Made by a program: the position numbers and the translations under genes
DNA from: Ctenosaura bakeri
Lineage: Eukaryota; Chordata; Lepidosauria; Squamata; Iguanidae
Reading direction: 5' to 3'
Assembly (NCBI GenBank): GCA_948474755.1
Contig: CAOLHI010000653.1
Location: 620,001-684,000 of the forward strand
Length of the DNA: 64,000 nucleotides
Part shown: positions 23,372 through 35,752 of the stretch, one piece after another
How the letters are laid out: every line of letters begins with the position of its first letter
Numbering within the stretch: position 1 is the stretch's first letter
Notes under the pieces: generated by a model
Seen by the model: only the letters and a program-made list of their open reading frames with translations
Databases searched by the model: none
What the model was told of the DNA's origin: nothing

Positions 23372-24645
23372 AGTCTTACTGTACCAAATTAAAGGTGAAT
23401 TAACAACATTAGAAGGAAATATATTGACTGTGGTATGCCTATCTACATTTTTCATGATAGCAATGATGATCTGTACACAGTCTCTCATGAATATTAGGGC
23501 CAGCCACTTAAAGCAGAAGATTTGGGATGTTGCAAATGGACAGCAAATTGTCAGTCATTTGGCTTCTTTGTGGAATTTTATTTCCCAAGAGAGTGGAAGG
23601 GGCTTGCAGACTGTTTTAATTTATGTGTCAAAATGTCCTTGCTGACTATAGCTTGTGGGAAGTGGGAACATTTGTTTTTTGGGCTACCTCTGATGACCGT
23701 GGTCCTGGACATGGAAGCACAGTTTTTCAAATGTCCTCAGGAGTTTATGATGTGAGTGAGGCAATGGAGAATCAACAAACAGAGGAGAGGAATGGAAGGG
23801 AAAAGACAGATAAGTGGAACAAATGTTTACATGCACATAGTTTGTTTTGACAGGAAATAGAACAAAAAACTATGGACTGAGAGAAGAAAATTTGAAAGCT
23901 TTGAAAGATGTAGAAACATGTGAATCATCTGGTACAGAGTTCTAGACATAAGGAGGAGCAAGAGAAAACAGGCACAGCCATTTAAAGGGGGCAGAGCTGG
24001 AGAATGAAAAAAGGTGGCTAAGGATAACTTGGGCAATAGGCATCCACAGCTACACTGGAAGCCTCATCCTGACATTGTGAGGTGAGGTGGCATGCCTAGT
24101 TAGGCAACTCGAGACAGTGCCATCACACCATGCAAAAACATCACTCAGCTGCAATAAAAACATGCAATGCTGATAGCATTCCTATAGTTCTGCGAGGCAA
24201 AGAACAGAAAATAATCATGACTAGTATATTCACCCATGCATGTGCAGAGACACACACACATAAGGCAAGGCTATATCTTTGAAAACACACACAACTTGTT
24301 TGCCATTTAATCTCAATTGTATCTAAGACCAGTCCTTTGGAGCTCACTTGCTTCGTTGTGCCATACCTGCATTCCTCCTTTGCCCAACAATAATCTCTGA
24401 GATTTTCCATGTTTACATGTTTCCTTTCCCATGCTTGGAAGAGACTCTTGTAAAGATGAATCTCACTGTGGGTCAGTCCAATGTGTACCTTTTCTTTTTC
24501 TTTTCTTTTTTCTTTTAAATCAAAATTAATGCTCCTGTTGCTTTTGCACTATGGTGTCTCCCAAGTCCCGAAGGCACACAATCATCTGCTTAGATAAGAC
24601 ACCTGCTACTGTGAATAAAGTAACAACCCATGAGACTCTCTTGTC
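23372..24645. other. no recognised feature
   Basis: No gene, RNA or repeat recognised. Short overlapping open stretches at 23424-23850 have no visible family signature. Confidence 0.4.
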
Positions 24646-25112
24646 TTTTGAGAAATTACCATATAAATCATTGAATTCATAGAATCATAGAAGAGACCAC
24701 AGGGGCCATCCAGTCTCTGTTTAAAATCTTCCAAAGAAGGAGACTCCACCACACTCCGAGGCAGGATATTCCACTGCCGGACAGCCCTGACTGTCAGGAA
24801 GTTCTTCCCGAGGTTCAGGTGGAATCTCTTTTCCTGTAATTTGAATCCACTGCTCCTTGTCCTAGTTTCTGGAACAGTGGAAAACAAGCCCATTCCCTCT
24901 TTGATATGACATCTTTTCAAATAGTTAAACACAGCTAGCATGTCCCCTCTTAACCTTCTCTTTTGCAGACTAAACATACCCGGCTCCCTATGCTGCTCCT
25001 CATAGGAGATGGCTTCCAGACCCTTCACCATTCCGGTTGCCCTCCTTTGGACACATCCCAGCTTGTCAATATCCTTCTTGAAATTAGGCGCCCAGAACTG
25101 GACACAGTATTT
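24646..25112 (-). pseudogene. CR1 LINE, ORF2 C-terminus and 3' end
   Basis: On the minus strand an open frame enters at about 25110 with VQFWAPNFKKDIDKLGCVQR and runs to a stop at 24606. It contains GLEAISYEEQ, FSLQKRRLRGDMLAVFNYLK and a VRAVRQWNILPRSVVESPSL block, the standard C-terminal end of CR1 ORF2. The 3' side carries TTCTATGATTCTATGAATT, the octamer-type repeat that ends CR1 elements. This is a 5'-truncated copy whose remaining frame happens to be open for at least 141 codons. It lacks endonuclease and the palm domain, so it cannot encode a working enzyme. Confidence 0.9.
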
Positions 25113-25399
25113 TTTTTTATTAAATTTGTTTTATTAAAATAAGCTATAAAGTAGTTTTACACTCATTTTTTTGAAAAAGAAGAGATTGTTATTCAAATAG
25201 ATGACTGTTCTGTATTCCCAACATCTCTGTTAGCAGAGTAAATGGGATAACGCCTGTGTACTACCCTACTGAAGAATTTATTTTCCAACAGGACCATAGC
25301 ACAGGAAGTAAATGAGAGTCCTCCATGTTACTGGAATTCATTATGATGCTTCCTCTCTCCCCAGGAACTATGCCCACTGAACCTTTTCACTGGTCCAAG

Positions 25400-25490
25400 C
25401 ATGAGCCATCCTGTTATCCAAGCTGTATGCATCTGATGAAGTGGGTTCTAATCCCAGGAAGCTTATAGCTGAATAAGTTTGCACATCTTT
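25400..25490. mobile_element. fragment of a palindromic MITE (GATGAAGTGGGTTCTAATCC type)
   Basis: Contains GCATCTGATGAAGTGGGTTC and GAAGCTTATAGCTGAATAAG. These match half of a palindromic repeat seen more completely at 27955-28090, whose other half reads like GTTGGTCTTTAATGTGC. Confidence 0.45.
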
Positions 25491-25999
25491 CATGATTATC
25501 CTGATTAGGTTTGTGAAAACAGGGATCAACCCAGCTGCCTTCTGTTACCTTCATTTATAATCAAACATATTGGTTTGTACACAGGCGCAGCTTAATTGAT
25601 GCAAACCTGAACTTGTCTGTGTCGGCTCCAATGTCAGAGAGATTCAGTGCTGGATTTTCCTTTGAAAAGAAGAAAGGGAAAGCTGTGTGTGTGAGAGAGA
25701 GAGAGAGAGGGAGAGAAGCACACACAGTTCCATCCAATTTCCCATTCATTGAACTGTCCTTAGTTTGAAGGGAAAGAATGATAGGCGCAGAGTCTTGCTA
25801 ATAAATGCCTTCAGGATATCCACTCACTGCTGTTGCAGACTGCTTGCAAAATATCTTTATTTAGGCCCACCACCTCAATTCTCTCTGGACAGAGCAACTT
25901 GTGTGTAAGGTCCATGTTAGGAGCTCAAGCGTTGCTTTGTTTGCATTGATTCCTTGCTCATCTAGCACTGCAGTAAGTGGTTTTGCATATTAACGATGT

Positions 26000-26180
26000 G
26001 CACAGTAACCTTCCTTTACCTCCTGTGAGCCCCACCTCCTCCCACCCAGCCTCAGGAATCAACACTATTGCTCAGTAAGATACTTGGAGGAAGCTGCCAG
26101 GAGGTTGCTATGGTAACTGTTCTGCTTTCAGCAGCTGCTTCTCTGGTTCCAGGCGGGAGAAAAAAGGGAAAGGGGAGGGG
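26000..26180. promoter_or_regulatory. promoter-like patch with perfect RFX X-box
   Basis: GTTGCTATGGTAAC at 26104-26117 fits the RFX-family X-box consensus GTNRCYATRGYAAC on both half-sites. It lies in a locally GC-rich, repeat-free stretch with CCACCTCCTCCCACCC upstream, a CAGCAGCTGCTT E-box region about 14 bp downstream, and a polypurine run. RFX sites are known in promoters of ciliary, neuronal and MHC II genes. Whether this one is used, and by which gene, cannot be read from the window. Confidence 0.4.
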
Positions 26181-26834
26181 GGAGACCTGGGGAGAACTAG
26201 GCAGCCTCTGATCAGAAGTTCAGATAAAGAGGGTCACTGTAATTTGCTGGCGCAGATTAAAAATAACCTAGCAGATGTGGGAGTTAGAAAGCAATAAAAA
26301 CAACCTAGGTAAAGCAAGAGGCCAGCCAGTAAGTACCATCCCAAAGTTGGGAGTGTTTCAGATTTATTTAATTGCAGATCATTGGGGATAATATCTTATT
26401 GCTATGCTCATTTTCTGCCTAATTGGTAGATAGGTCTCCGATTAAATTTCCAAGCATGTTGTGCAGAACTCAAATATCTTTACTCACCTTAGGGGAAAGA
26501 GGAATGGAAATGCAAAATCAGGCCCTGAGCACTGGAAAACACAGATTCATGAAGCAGGTAAAATGCACCTCTCCCCTAACACCTGTCATATAGAAACAGG
26601 CAGCTAGGTTTCAGATGAGAGGTGACAATAACTTTTCCAGATAAGGAACAGTCAAGTGGAACTTGAGATCCTCCTCCAGTGTCCCTACAAGTACAGATCC
26701 CATGTAATTCAGGTTTTATTAACGTCAAAAGAGGAAAATCACTATCATGATTCATCCTTTAGTGCTGCTGTGGACAAGGCACCACTCCATACACTTGAGG
26801 AAGTGAGCTGCTCTTCATGACAGTTTGTGCCAAA

Positions 26835-26915
26835 TAGAACTTGTTAGTTTTTAATATACTCCAAGATTCTTTGTTGGTTTTGTTGCAACAGCCTAACACG
26901 GCTACAGCTCCAAAA
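26835..26915. mobile_element. fragment of the same palindromic MITE family
   Basis: GTTAGTTTTTAATATACTCC and GCAACAGCCTAACACGGCTA represent the terminal half of the family found at 27955-28090. Only one arm is preserved. Confidence 0.45.
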
Positions 26916-26919
26916 GCCT

Positions 26920-27950
26920 TCATTGCTGAGCTCCCTTCTGTATGAGAAGTTTCATTCAGTGTGACAGAAGAGGTTTCTGTCTGATAGCCCATGATCCAGA
27001 CAAAAAGGCAAAACAAAAACTTTAACTGGTTTAAAATATGCCTTTTGCAGAATCCAGGTTACATATGGTGTAGAGAAGCAGCTTATTGATACAGCAGGTA
27101 GCTTCTGAACCTTGATGGTCACATATGACGAAAATAAAGCTGGAGAAGAATTCTGGGCTTTGGGGATGTCTCCAAATTATGTAGAAGAGGCAACCTGACA
27201 TTGAAATGAATGAAAAATGGTGGCTTGATTCTTTAACAATCCTAATATCTCCAAATGAAACTTCAAAAGAAGCCCTTGGCTGTAGGCTAGGATTACCAGT
27301 TGAATATGAGACAGGGCTCCTGTAGCTTTAATCTTTAAAAGATCCAGGATGAGGAAGAGGTAAATAAAAGATCCAGGACGAGGAAGAGGTAAATGGCATA
27401 TCTCTTCCTTCATTCCCCAACCCATCTTTGAGCTGTTGCAGGCCCCCAAAGACAGTTTACTGGCCAGTGAGGGCATGGAGAAGCATCCAGTTGTGTTCAT
27501 GTATCTGGAGACATGGCAATAAAAGTGACATTACTCTAGTGCATCCAGCTGCAGGAACAGAGCTGGAGACTTCTGCACATACCCCTCCCCAACAGCCAAT
27601 AAGCAGCCATGGGGAGGGGGCTAAAACAGCAGCAGCTAGAAGGTGGGTTTGGAAGATAGGGGAGGAGACATGCTGTAGTTCCATCTGATGGAAATTTATA
27701 TTACGTCTTCCTGATTCAGGAACTGTTAACAATTAAAAATAAGGAAGCATCATTGCAAATTTAATGTGGCAATCCTACAGACCGCACCTCAAGTCTGAAG
27801 TCTGTGCACATAAGCTTTGAGCCACATTGATCACAGATGCAAAATGCAGCCATGTACATTTTTTTAAAAAAAAATCTGAATTCTTTTATGGTTTTAATTC
27901 TTAAGTCTTTTAATTTCCAGAAGAATATCCATGTTAATCTATTCCAGCAA
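26920..27950. other. no recognised gene; 29-bp tandem duplication
   Basis: No gene recognised. A 29-bp unit starting AAAAGATCCAGGA is duplicated at 27337-27365 and 27366-27394 with one mismatch. Confidence 0.5.
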
Positions 27951-27954
27951 AAAC

Positions 27955-28090
27955 TGCAGAGTCTTCTGGCACCTTAAAGACTAACACATTTTGTTACAGC
28001 ATCAGCTTTCAGGATGGGTTGTAGTCCTTAAAAGTCTATGTTATAATAAAATGTGTTGGTCTTTAATGTGCTACAGAACTATTGGAAATC
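27955..28090. mobile_element. palindromic MITE
   Basis: The left arm CACCTTAAAGACTAACACAT and the right arm ATGTGTTGGTCTTTAATGTG are near-perfect inverse complements around a centre with AGCTTTCAGGATGGG. This pattern is widespread in reptile genomes. The superfamily cannot be fixed here because no TSD is clear. Confidence 0.55.
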
Positions 28091-28094
28091 TTCT

Positions 28095-30077
28095 AAGAAT
28101 CTGGATGGAGGCCATTATCAATAAACAAACCTAGTGATCTAAAATGACTAGGCAAACCAGAATCATATAACCAACTGTCATGGGAACCCTGAACTAGCCG
28201 TTTTTAAGAAATGTTAGGCTAGCCAAAGTTTTGGCAGAATTTTCTTTTCATTAAGCCATTCAGTTCAAAAACTAGTAATGGTCACAAATGAATGGTCTTG
28301 AGTTAACAGCCTTATCTGCAACTAGGAAGCAGAAATATAGAGAGACACCATGTTTCATCATTAGCTTTTTTAGAGTGTGGGGTAAGTAAATGTAAAAACA
28401 AAGACAAGTGGCATAAATTAATTTCATTAAGAGTTTTGCTGCTGGGTCCTCCTGAAAAAGGGCTGCATTATATATGTGCACACTTATAAGTTTAAGTGAA
28501 GTGCTGGCACTCAAAAGTAGTGGCAAGACTCCCTTGTGCATCCTTAATAGCCCTCGTGGCTCTACTTGATGTACGTAATCTGTAATACTAAAAGGAGATG
28601 AAAATGCCAGTTCCCTAAGGAGGCCGTGGTTATTGAAATACTTGACCTAAAAGAGTTACCCAAGGGCACCAGAAATTAATGTTGCTTGTCCACTTCATTT
28701 ACAAACCAGAGAGACTTCCTCTTGAGAATAAGAATACTGGAAAGAGGCAACAGGATTCACAAGAGAGTTAGCAAAAGTAGATTGGACCAGGTGAAGGATA
28801 GCTAAAAGATCTCAAGAGAAGAGAATGAATAAAAGAAGAAACATGATAAAAGATTGTCCAGCATGGGAAGGATCAAAGTAAGTTCTCTAAAAACTCATGA
28901 AGTGACTACAGGAGACAAATTTTGTTTTCTTGAAGTACTTGCTAACTATAAATCCAGGATTTCTGCTGTTTTGAAATTATAATACTATTATGTGTTTTTC
29001 CTGGAAACACATCCCACACATGATCCCCATAAAATAGCTACTCACCTTATGGCTGACTTTAACAGTTCTGTTTTTGGGGGGCCAAGGGTACAGAGTTTGA
29101 AAAGGGCAGGAAAGAATATTTGAAAATATTCAAAACATGGTCAGAGAAAATGTAGTTTGTTGTGTCTCTGCTAAATAAACAAACAAACAAATAATCATCA
29201 CATCACATCCAAATTTTGCAAATTTTATGTAGAATAAGTCCAGGATTGCAATTAGGCTTTGAAAATTGCATGGTTTTCAAAGACTTTCTCACAGTGGGAA
29301 GACTATTGATAAAATTAGCTATTGCTTTCTTCACTATGAAAATCAGTGAAGAATTATATCCTTAGGTCTGAAGTACTGAGAGCTCCACACCTTACCTGAT
29401 GAAAACTGCTTTTCCTGGAAGCATCCAGGAAGATAAATATTTAGTATTTTCATATTTTTTTTAAGAAATCACCACTGCTGGCAATGGACAATGGGCGAGC
29501 TGTTTGCCCTCCCCTGTTCAGCAATATGGTATTGGAGGAGATGTTTATATCTCCATTCTTTTTCTTTTTTTTAAATAATTTTATTTTTTGTCTGTATTAG
29601 TGGATGTGACATGGCTGCTGTGGGCAAGGGAAAAAAAAGGTCAGGTTCACCTGAGCAGTCATTTAACATAATAATGTAAATATAAAATCTTCAAGGAGTC
29701 TTTCAGCAATATAAATCAAATATTTATCTATTTCTAGGCAGTTATATCTCTAAAAATGACTTTCTACTATTACCCACAAAATGATCTCAAAGATAATGCT
29801 TAAGGTTTTATTTAAAAAAACAACAGTATTTAATGTAGGGGGGGATTACATAGCTAAAATGGTGGTGAACAGAATCCCTTCTCATTTTTAAAAGTAGTAC
29901 TAATATTACTAGTAATAGTAGTATACCATAACACTATGTCAATTAAGCAGTATTTTGTTAATACTTTAATATTAAAAAAAATCCAGCATTTCATCTTTAA
30001 TTAAGATACTTTTTTTAAAAAGATGAAAAATGCTACCTTCTGAAAAGCTCATAGCTAAATTGTGCCTGGTATATCAC
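28095..30077. other. no recognised feature
   Basis: A+T-rich DNA without recognised genes or repeats. Confidence 0.45.
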
Positions 30078-30245
30078 TGTTGTTATTACACACGTTCAAG
30101 TAAATTTGACTGATGCTACGGCTATCATACGCTGAGATAGAGTGACTTGCCCAAGCTCATTCAGTAGGTTCCCATGGCTGATTGGGGCTTCAAACTCCAA
30201 TTTCTCACAGTCCAACACTCAAACCGCTACGCCACATCAGTTCTG
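30078..30245 (-). repeat. tRNA-derived SINE
   Basis: The minus strand begins with a tRNA-like head, GGCGTAGCGGTTTGAGTGTT, and a degraded B-box region. The body includes the inverse of ACTTGCCCAAGCTCATTCAG, and the 3' end is an ACA-rich tail (plus-strand TGTTGTTATTACACACG). Same family as 23119-23316. Confidence 0.7.
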
Positions 30246-30479
30246 GTACATCATTGCCCACATCCAAATTAAAAGGACCTCAAAAAGGACAGAAGCATAT
30301 CTGAAATTGTGTCTCTAGTAGGTGTGAGTGAAGAGTAGAGAGAAATAGTGGTGACAAAAGAGGACATTCTGAATTGACCAATTATAGACCAACAATTATA
30401 GGCTCCAATTTGTATTTACTCAGTTGGTATTTCCTCAGTTAATCAATTTAAGAATTCAAATGTGAAATTGCTGATCATC

Positions 30480-31127
30480 TAATTAAAATATGTAATATTT
30501 CTCTAACAGCAGCCTCTGAACCAGAGAACTGGAGAGTAACAAATGCAACACCCATTTTTAGAAAGCAATCCAGAGGGGATCCAAGAAATTACAGACTAGT
30601 CAGCTTAATAGCTGTTCTGCATAGTACCTGCTTAATATCTGTTCTGCATAAATTAGTGGAGAATGTTATTAAAGGTGAAATGGCCAAGCATATAGAAAGG
30701 CAAACCCTGCTGAAAAGGAATCAACATTAAATCCTCTCTCCTTAATCTTCCAAAATTCTTTGAGTGTCAGGAAGCAAGTGGCCAGAGGTGATCCTGGAAT
30801 TCTGAAAGCTTTTGATGAAGTGTCTCAGCAAAGACTCCTGAGCCACAAGATGAAAATGAAGTCTTCTTATGGGTTGTAAAATGGTTAAATAACAGAAAGA
30901 AAAGAGTTCTCACAATGCAAGTCTGAATTATATATGTTGCAGTGGCACTTGGTAATCTGTAGTCATCAAGTCCTTCGAGGAATTATATCGTGACTGATGC
31001 TTTAGACCATGTTCAAAAATTGGGGATCAGTAGGAGGTTTGTTCATGATGCCAGATTATTTAGATTGGCTGAAAGTCAGTATTAGCGATGTGAGACTCAC
31101 TGAGACCAAACAATCTAACTTCACATA
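30480..31127 (+). pseudogene. CR1 LINE, reverse-transcriptase 5' part
   Basis: The plus strand keeps the start of a CR1 reverse transcriptase: ENWRVTNATPIF, then SRGDPRNYRLVSL, then LHKLVENVIKGEMAKHIER. Stops and frameshifts follow. The frame fades near 31060 and is cut by a Tigger-like MITE at 31130. A CR1 C-terminal segment in the same orientation resumes at about 32245, so both pieces probably come from one copy. Confidence 0.75.
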
Positions 31128-31129
31128 TA

Positions 31130-31596
31130 CAATTGGTCCTCCACGTTTATAAGGGTTAGGGGCATAGGACCCCCATGAAAGTGGAAAAATTGCAAACATC
31201 AAAATGTGTGTGTGTGTGTCTATAGGAAGTGGGCTGAAGCATAGTGAGGAAAATAGGCACCCAGGGTCCAAACCAGGTCAGGGAAAGGAGAAGAAAAGGG
31301 GGTGGATCAGCATGGCAGCCCTAAACTTCCTCTCTCACCTATCTCCTTCCTTTGGTGTAGGGAAGCATCGGGAGAGGGTTTGTGTTGCTGAGAAAAAAGG
31401 CTGCAAATCATCAGCTGGTGGTAGGGGAGGACCAGTGGTGGGTTCTTAAAGGGCTGCACAGCCTGATCAGAGCCTCCAAGAGGGAAGGTTACCCCAGAAA
31501 AAAAGTACCTAAGGTGGGGGAGGGGACAGGGGTTGAAGAAACTCTCAAATAATTAAACCTGTGAAAGCCAAACCTGCAAATGTGGAGGGTGGGCTA
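31130..31596. mobile_element. Tigger-like MITE, copy 2
   Basis: The element starts CAATTGGTCCTCCACG after TA (31128-31129) and ends AAATGTGGAGGGTGGGCTA before TA (31597-31598), giving an intact TA duplication. It aligns along its length with the copy at 20601-21056, including the internal TG tract and the GGGTCCAAACCAGGTCA segment. It lies inside the CR1 relic. Confidence 0.75.
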
Positions 31597-31633
31597 TACA
31601 TTGACAGAATCTGATTTGGCAGTGTATGACTAT

Positions 31634-31813
31634 GGCCATTCATGCACTACGTTCATATAGCACGATTATTCCACTTTCAACATCCTATGGAATCCTGGGG
31701 TTCGCAGTTTAGGGAGGGGCCAGCTGGCCCCTACCTAAACAGCGAACCCCAGGATTCCATAGGATGTTGAAAGTGGAGTAATTGCGCTATAAGAGTGTAG
31801 TGCGGAAATGGGC
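31634..31813. mobile_element. MITE-A copy in CR1 relic
   Basis: The left end is GGCCATTCATGCACTAC and the right end GTAGTGCGGAAATGGGC. The flanks are TAT (31631-31633) and TAC (31814-31816). The arms CACTTTCAACATCCTATGGA and TCCATAGGATGTTGAAAGTG are perfect inverse complements, and palindromy continues almost to the centre. Confidence 0.8.
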
Positions 31814-31817
31814 TACA

Positions 31818-31892
31818 TCTCATCACCATCATCATCACCACCACCACCACCACTATGCTGCTGCTGCTGCTGATCATCATCATCATCATCAT
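31818..31892. repeat. compound trinucleotide repeat (ATC)n(ACC)n(TGC)n(ATC)n
   Basis: Runs of CAT/ATC, CAC/ACC and CTG units adjoin, ending in at least six ATC units. Confidence 0.9.
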
Positions 31893-31894
31893 TC

Positions 31895-32240
31895 TGCCTT
31901 GTAAGGTATCTTACAAATTATTAAAACCAATACAGATTAAAAACAGAAAAAACATCAGTAAATATGCATGTATGTTGTTTGAAAACAATTAAACAGTCTA
32001 CAGAGTTAAAACCAGTAATTTTTTTTTAAGAAAAGGACTATTAAAAATCAGCAAAATGGCACATCATCTAATAGCCCATTACAGTCACTTCCTAAAAGTC
32101 AATCAGAACAGGAAAATTTAACTTATCAAGAAACTAATCTTGGTGTTGTGATAGAATGCTTGACAAAAATGTCTGCCCAGGACCTGGATATTCAGGTACT
32201 TTAAGGAGGGGCAGGGAGATAATTCCGTTTTAAGTGTAAT
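31895..32240 (-). repeat. possible L2-like LINE 3' fragment
   Basis: The order of motifs resembles the minus-strand L2 copy at 39725-40100: a plus-strand CTTACAAATTATTAAAACCA-type tail, then TAGCCCATTACAGTCACTTC, then a short stretch with AATGTCTGCCCAGGACCTGG. Similarity is weak. Confidence 0.35.
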
Positions 32241-32244
32241 TAGA

Positions 32245-32800
32245 AGAATTAAAAAAAACAAAACTGCTAAACCATACTCACCTTATACAAATGTATGATG
32301 AAAGCTACATTTGAAATATTGTGTTCAGTTTCGGTCAACACTTTCAGAAAGGGATATTGTGGAGTAGAAAAGATGCAGTAAAAGGTAACTAAAATGAACA
32401 GGTAGCTGGAGCTCACATGTGAGGAAAACTTAAATGTTCAGAACTGCTGTTCACTAAATACTTGGTTAAACAGTGGAATTTGGTACAATAAGCAGTACTA
32501 ATGTCTTCCATTTTGGATGGATTTAAAATGGTATTGGATAAATTCATGAAGGATGTGACTATCAGTGGCTGCTAATTATGATGGCTGTATACCTGCTCCA
32601 GGACAAAAGGCAAGGCACTGGAGGTGTGCCTACATATAATTTGCTGGTAAGCGCAAGATAGAGGATATAGTAGAACTCATGTTCTGACGATGAGCTTCTC
32701 ATAGGAAGCTGCTGACTACTATATGATCAAAATGGAGGACTAGATCAGCCTTTGGTCAACAACACCACGGCTCCCTTTATGTCTCTAGCATTGCCAGGGG
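32245..32800 (+). pseudogene. CR1 LINE, ORF2 C-terminus and 3' UTR
   Basis: The plus strand reads KPYSPYTNV and LKYCVQFRSTLSERDIVE, the CR1 C-terminal region, then many stops. The 3' UTR follows, with ATAAATTCATGAAGGATG, CTATCAGTGGCTGCTAA and AATGGAGGACTAGATCAGCC, a CR1 3' pattern common in squamates. It is read as the continuation of the CR1 fragment at 30480-31127, split by MITE insertions. Confidence 0.7.
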
Positions 32801-32804
32801 CACT

Positions 32805-35750
32805 GACATCTGTGGAGATTGTACGACTCTTTTCTCCTTCTAAAAATGTTGACCTTTCTATGGTCTAAGAAGAGATGGAAGGACCACAGAGAAAACTCAG
32901 AAAGGTAATGACTGAGTCTTGTTGAAATGTTATTTTAAAAAGTAAAGGAAGCATGGTAATTCTCCACCAAACTCTTAATGTGGAAGGACCAATTTTTCCC
33001 CACTCACTTCCCCATAATAAAAATGCAGGATTTTAATTGGATTTTTTAAAAATCAGTTTAACTTTTTCCAAAGTATTTTCAAACCTTTTGAATTTTTGTT
33101 ACCAGGAACCTTGTTGAAATGCAAGAAAAGCATTCCTGTGACTCTACCCACTCATGTCACATCATATGCCTAGATGTCCATAGGGATTTGACTTTGAACA
33201 AATTATGCTGAAATTCTTCACCTTCTGCCTACTGACTGCAGCATGTGGATGATGGCATGAAATAACTCAAGAGTATAGACAATGACTTGGAATAAGATCA
33301 GTTTCCATTTCTTAGAGCGCTACTGGAATTGTCTATAGCTGTTTGCAGTGCCTTTGTTTAGATTTTGGTGAGATATCTTTCCTTTGAATCAGAACCAATC
33401 TGGCTAGTACAAGCAGTCACTTTTGCTATCTTTTACTTTACTTGCTTAGATTTCTGCCACAGAAATATCCATTCTAATCTGCCTCTGCTTCCTCCTTCTC
33501 CTCCTGATTATGATTGTGCTTTTCCCAAGGTATTAACCATATTGTAAGCCTGAGCATGACCTGTTTGGAAAAAGGACCAAAAAATTCAAAACAACAAATA
33601 TTTTTCAATTTCCAAATTGAGCACACGCAGCAGGCTGCCTTCATATAAATGGGAATCCTCCTCACCATGCTGTTACTTCCCTTTTGCATTGTAGAGGAAA
33701 TGCTATTCAGTCTCTGGGCTGATAGTCTTGTGAAACATTCAGGTAAGAAAATCATCATTCTTCAAACTCATTTAGTCCTTCCTTTTCCTGGTAAGAGACA
33801 GGGAATTAAGTGGCAGCACATGGCTTTTAACAGCCTTTTTGCAGCAGTACTCCCAGGTGGCCAGTTCAAATGCTAACTAATAGTTCTAATGCTAACTAGT
33901 TTGGCAGCAGGATTGGAAAGGGTGCGTACAAGGACATCTGCCTCTCAGATTGCACACGTGCCAACACAGGCATACGAAGCCTTCTGTTTTTGTGGAGAGC
34001 TTTCAAGCATATAGAAAGGAAAAGGTTGATCCAATGAGCTGAAGACCACCTGCTTGAGGGAGTGTTTTGGCAAGTTTCTGTTTGCCAAATCTTGCACAGA
34101 ATTGGAAAGGACAAAGGAACAAACACAAAGATGGTGCCCTCCCTCCTGCAACATTTTGATGTCACTCATAGCTGAGGCACACTGTGTATAACATATGTAC
34201 AGAGAGAGGACATGTTTTGCTGCAGTCTAATTTTATATTTGTTTCAGACATTGGGCCCAGAATTTAAGGCTGGATAGGCAGCTGACTCTTCAGAGCCTGG
34301 ATATGCCCTCAGGGGCTTCCTAACATGCTTCCAAAAGTGGGATGTGAGCAGTTTTCTTTAGAGATATAGTTACATGAATTTGATCAGTGCTCATACATGT
34401 CACAGGAGTTCCATGTGAGCATGGAAAAGCTTTTGATAGCTTGGAGATTCTGGAGCTTGTTGTCCAAAACTGCCCTAAGCTCTGGCTTGTATGCCTCTCC
34501 CCTTTATAACATATGTACAGTAACATATGACACAGGTATTCCATGTGAAACACCATATATGCTCCCATTTGACTATTCTCTCTCTAGTAAAAGAATAAAT
34601 GAACAAAGGAAAGATATATGAAATCAAGTGTGAGGTGTGTCTGAATCCTATATTACTTTACATACGATGAAACAAAAGGGGTGTGCTCATACTTCTCTCT
34701 CAGATGGAAATTATTGCCAGCTTGCCACCACAGTAAGTGTCGAACATGAACCAGGGATGCCTTTCTGCTGCATAGGTGTCAAAATGGCCATTGAAAAGAT
34801 GACAGAAGTGGTATAAGAAAACCAGAAATTCTAGTTTTGGATGACCCAGAAAATCTCACATCACTGAAAAGTCCCAGGAAAACCAAGAAGTCTGATCCAG
34901 ACAATGGTGGAATATGAATCGAATAAATAAATAAGATATCCAGTTTTTAGATGGCGTTCTATCTCTTTTGCCTGTTGACTTCACCAGCTCAGCATCCACA
35001 GAAAAATCAGGCTGGCATCATTTTATTGATAAATGAATGAGGAGAAACATCACAGCATTGGTCAACTGCAGCCAGTTAATCAGTGGGTCTCTCCGTCACC
35101 ACCAGCTCATCGTTGTGACATCTGAGTACCTAAAAATGATGGGTTATCTAAGCCACAAATTACACAAGAGATTTGACTGAAATCAAATTAATTGACATCA
35201 CCCTCTCTGAGAGCAGATTGCTGCAGTTCCAAGAACAAACACATATGCAAGCATTTGCTTGCATGGATTGTGCAATTTCCACAACATTATTGCAACACTT
35301 GGTTTTTCCTCCTTCTCTCCAAACAATAAAATACAAATACAAAAATATTGTCTGCCGCTGTATTTCATTTGATTGCTGTTCTCCTTCTGTCACCCAGCCA
35401 TAAAATGTTGTGCTTATTTGCTTTACTCACAAATCTCCATTTTTTTATTAGTTAATTATAAACTTCATGATAAGGATAGTTATCTTTTAAAATGACTTAA
35501 CTTCAAGAGCAATAAGAACATGAGAACTTTACTGGATGGAAATTAAAGAACTTATTATAAAGTTACAAGCTCAACATGAATCTTACAATCTTGTAACTTT
35601 TTATTAGCATAAACGTTGCCCTGTATCTGACAGAGCCTATAGTGGGAGTTGTTTGCCTTTTCCAAAAAAAACAACAACAACAGACTGAAGTCCCACTTCA
35701 AGAGCCACAGTTGTTTGGTGGAAAACCAAGAGAAAGTGTGGAGGTGAAGA
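32805..35750. other. no recognised gene; possible regulatory palindrome
   Basis: No exon or transposon recognised. At 35245-35264 lies a perfect 20-bp palindrome, ATGCAAGCATTTGCTTGCAT, followed by TTGTGCAAT (C/EBP-like). The surroundings are of moderate complexity and could be a conserved non-coding element; this is a guess. Confidence 0.35.
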
Positions 35751-35752
35751 GT

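Noticed and set aside
24606..25031. 141-codon frame as an intact host gene
   Set aside because: Its motifs are those of the CR1 ORF2 C-terminus, and the CR1 3' octamer repeats follow.
27337..27394. minisatellite array
   Set aside because: Only two 29-bp units are present, so it is a simple duplication.
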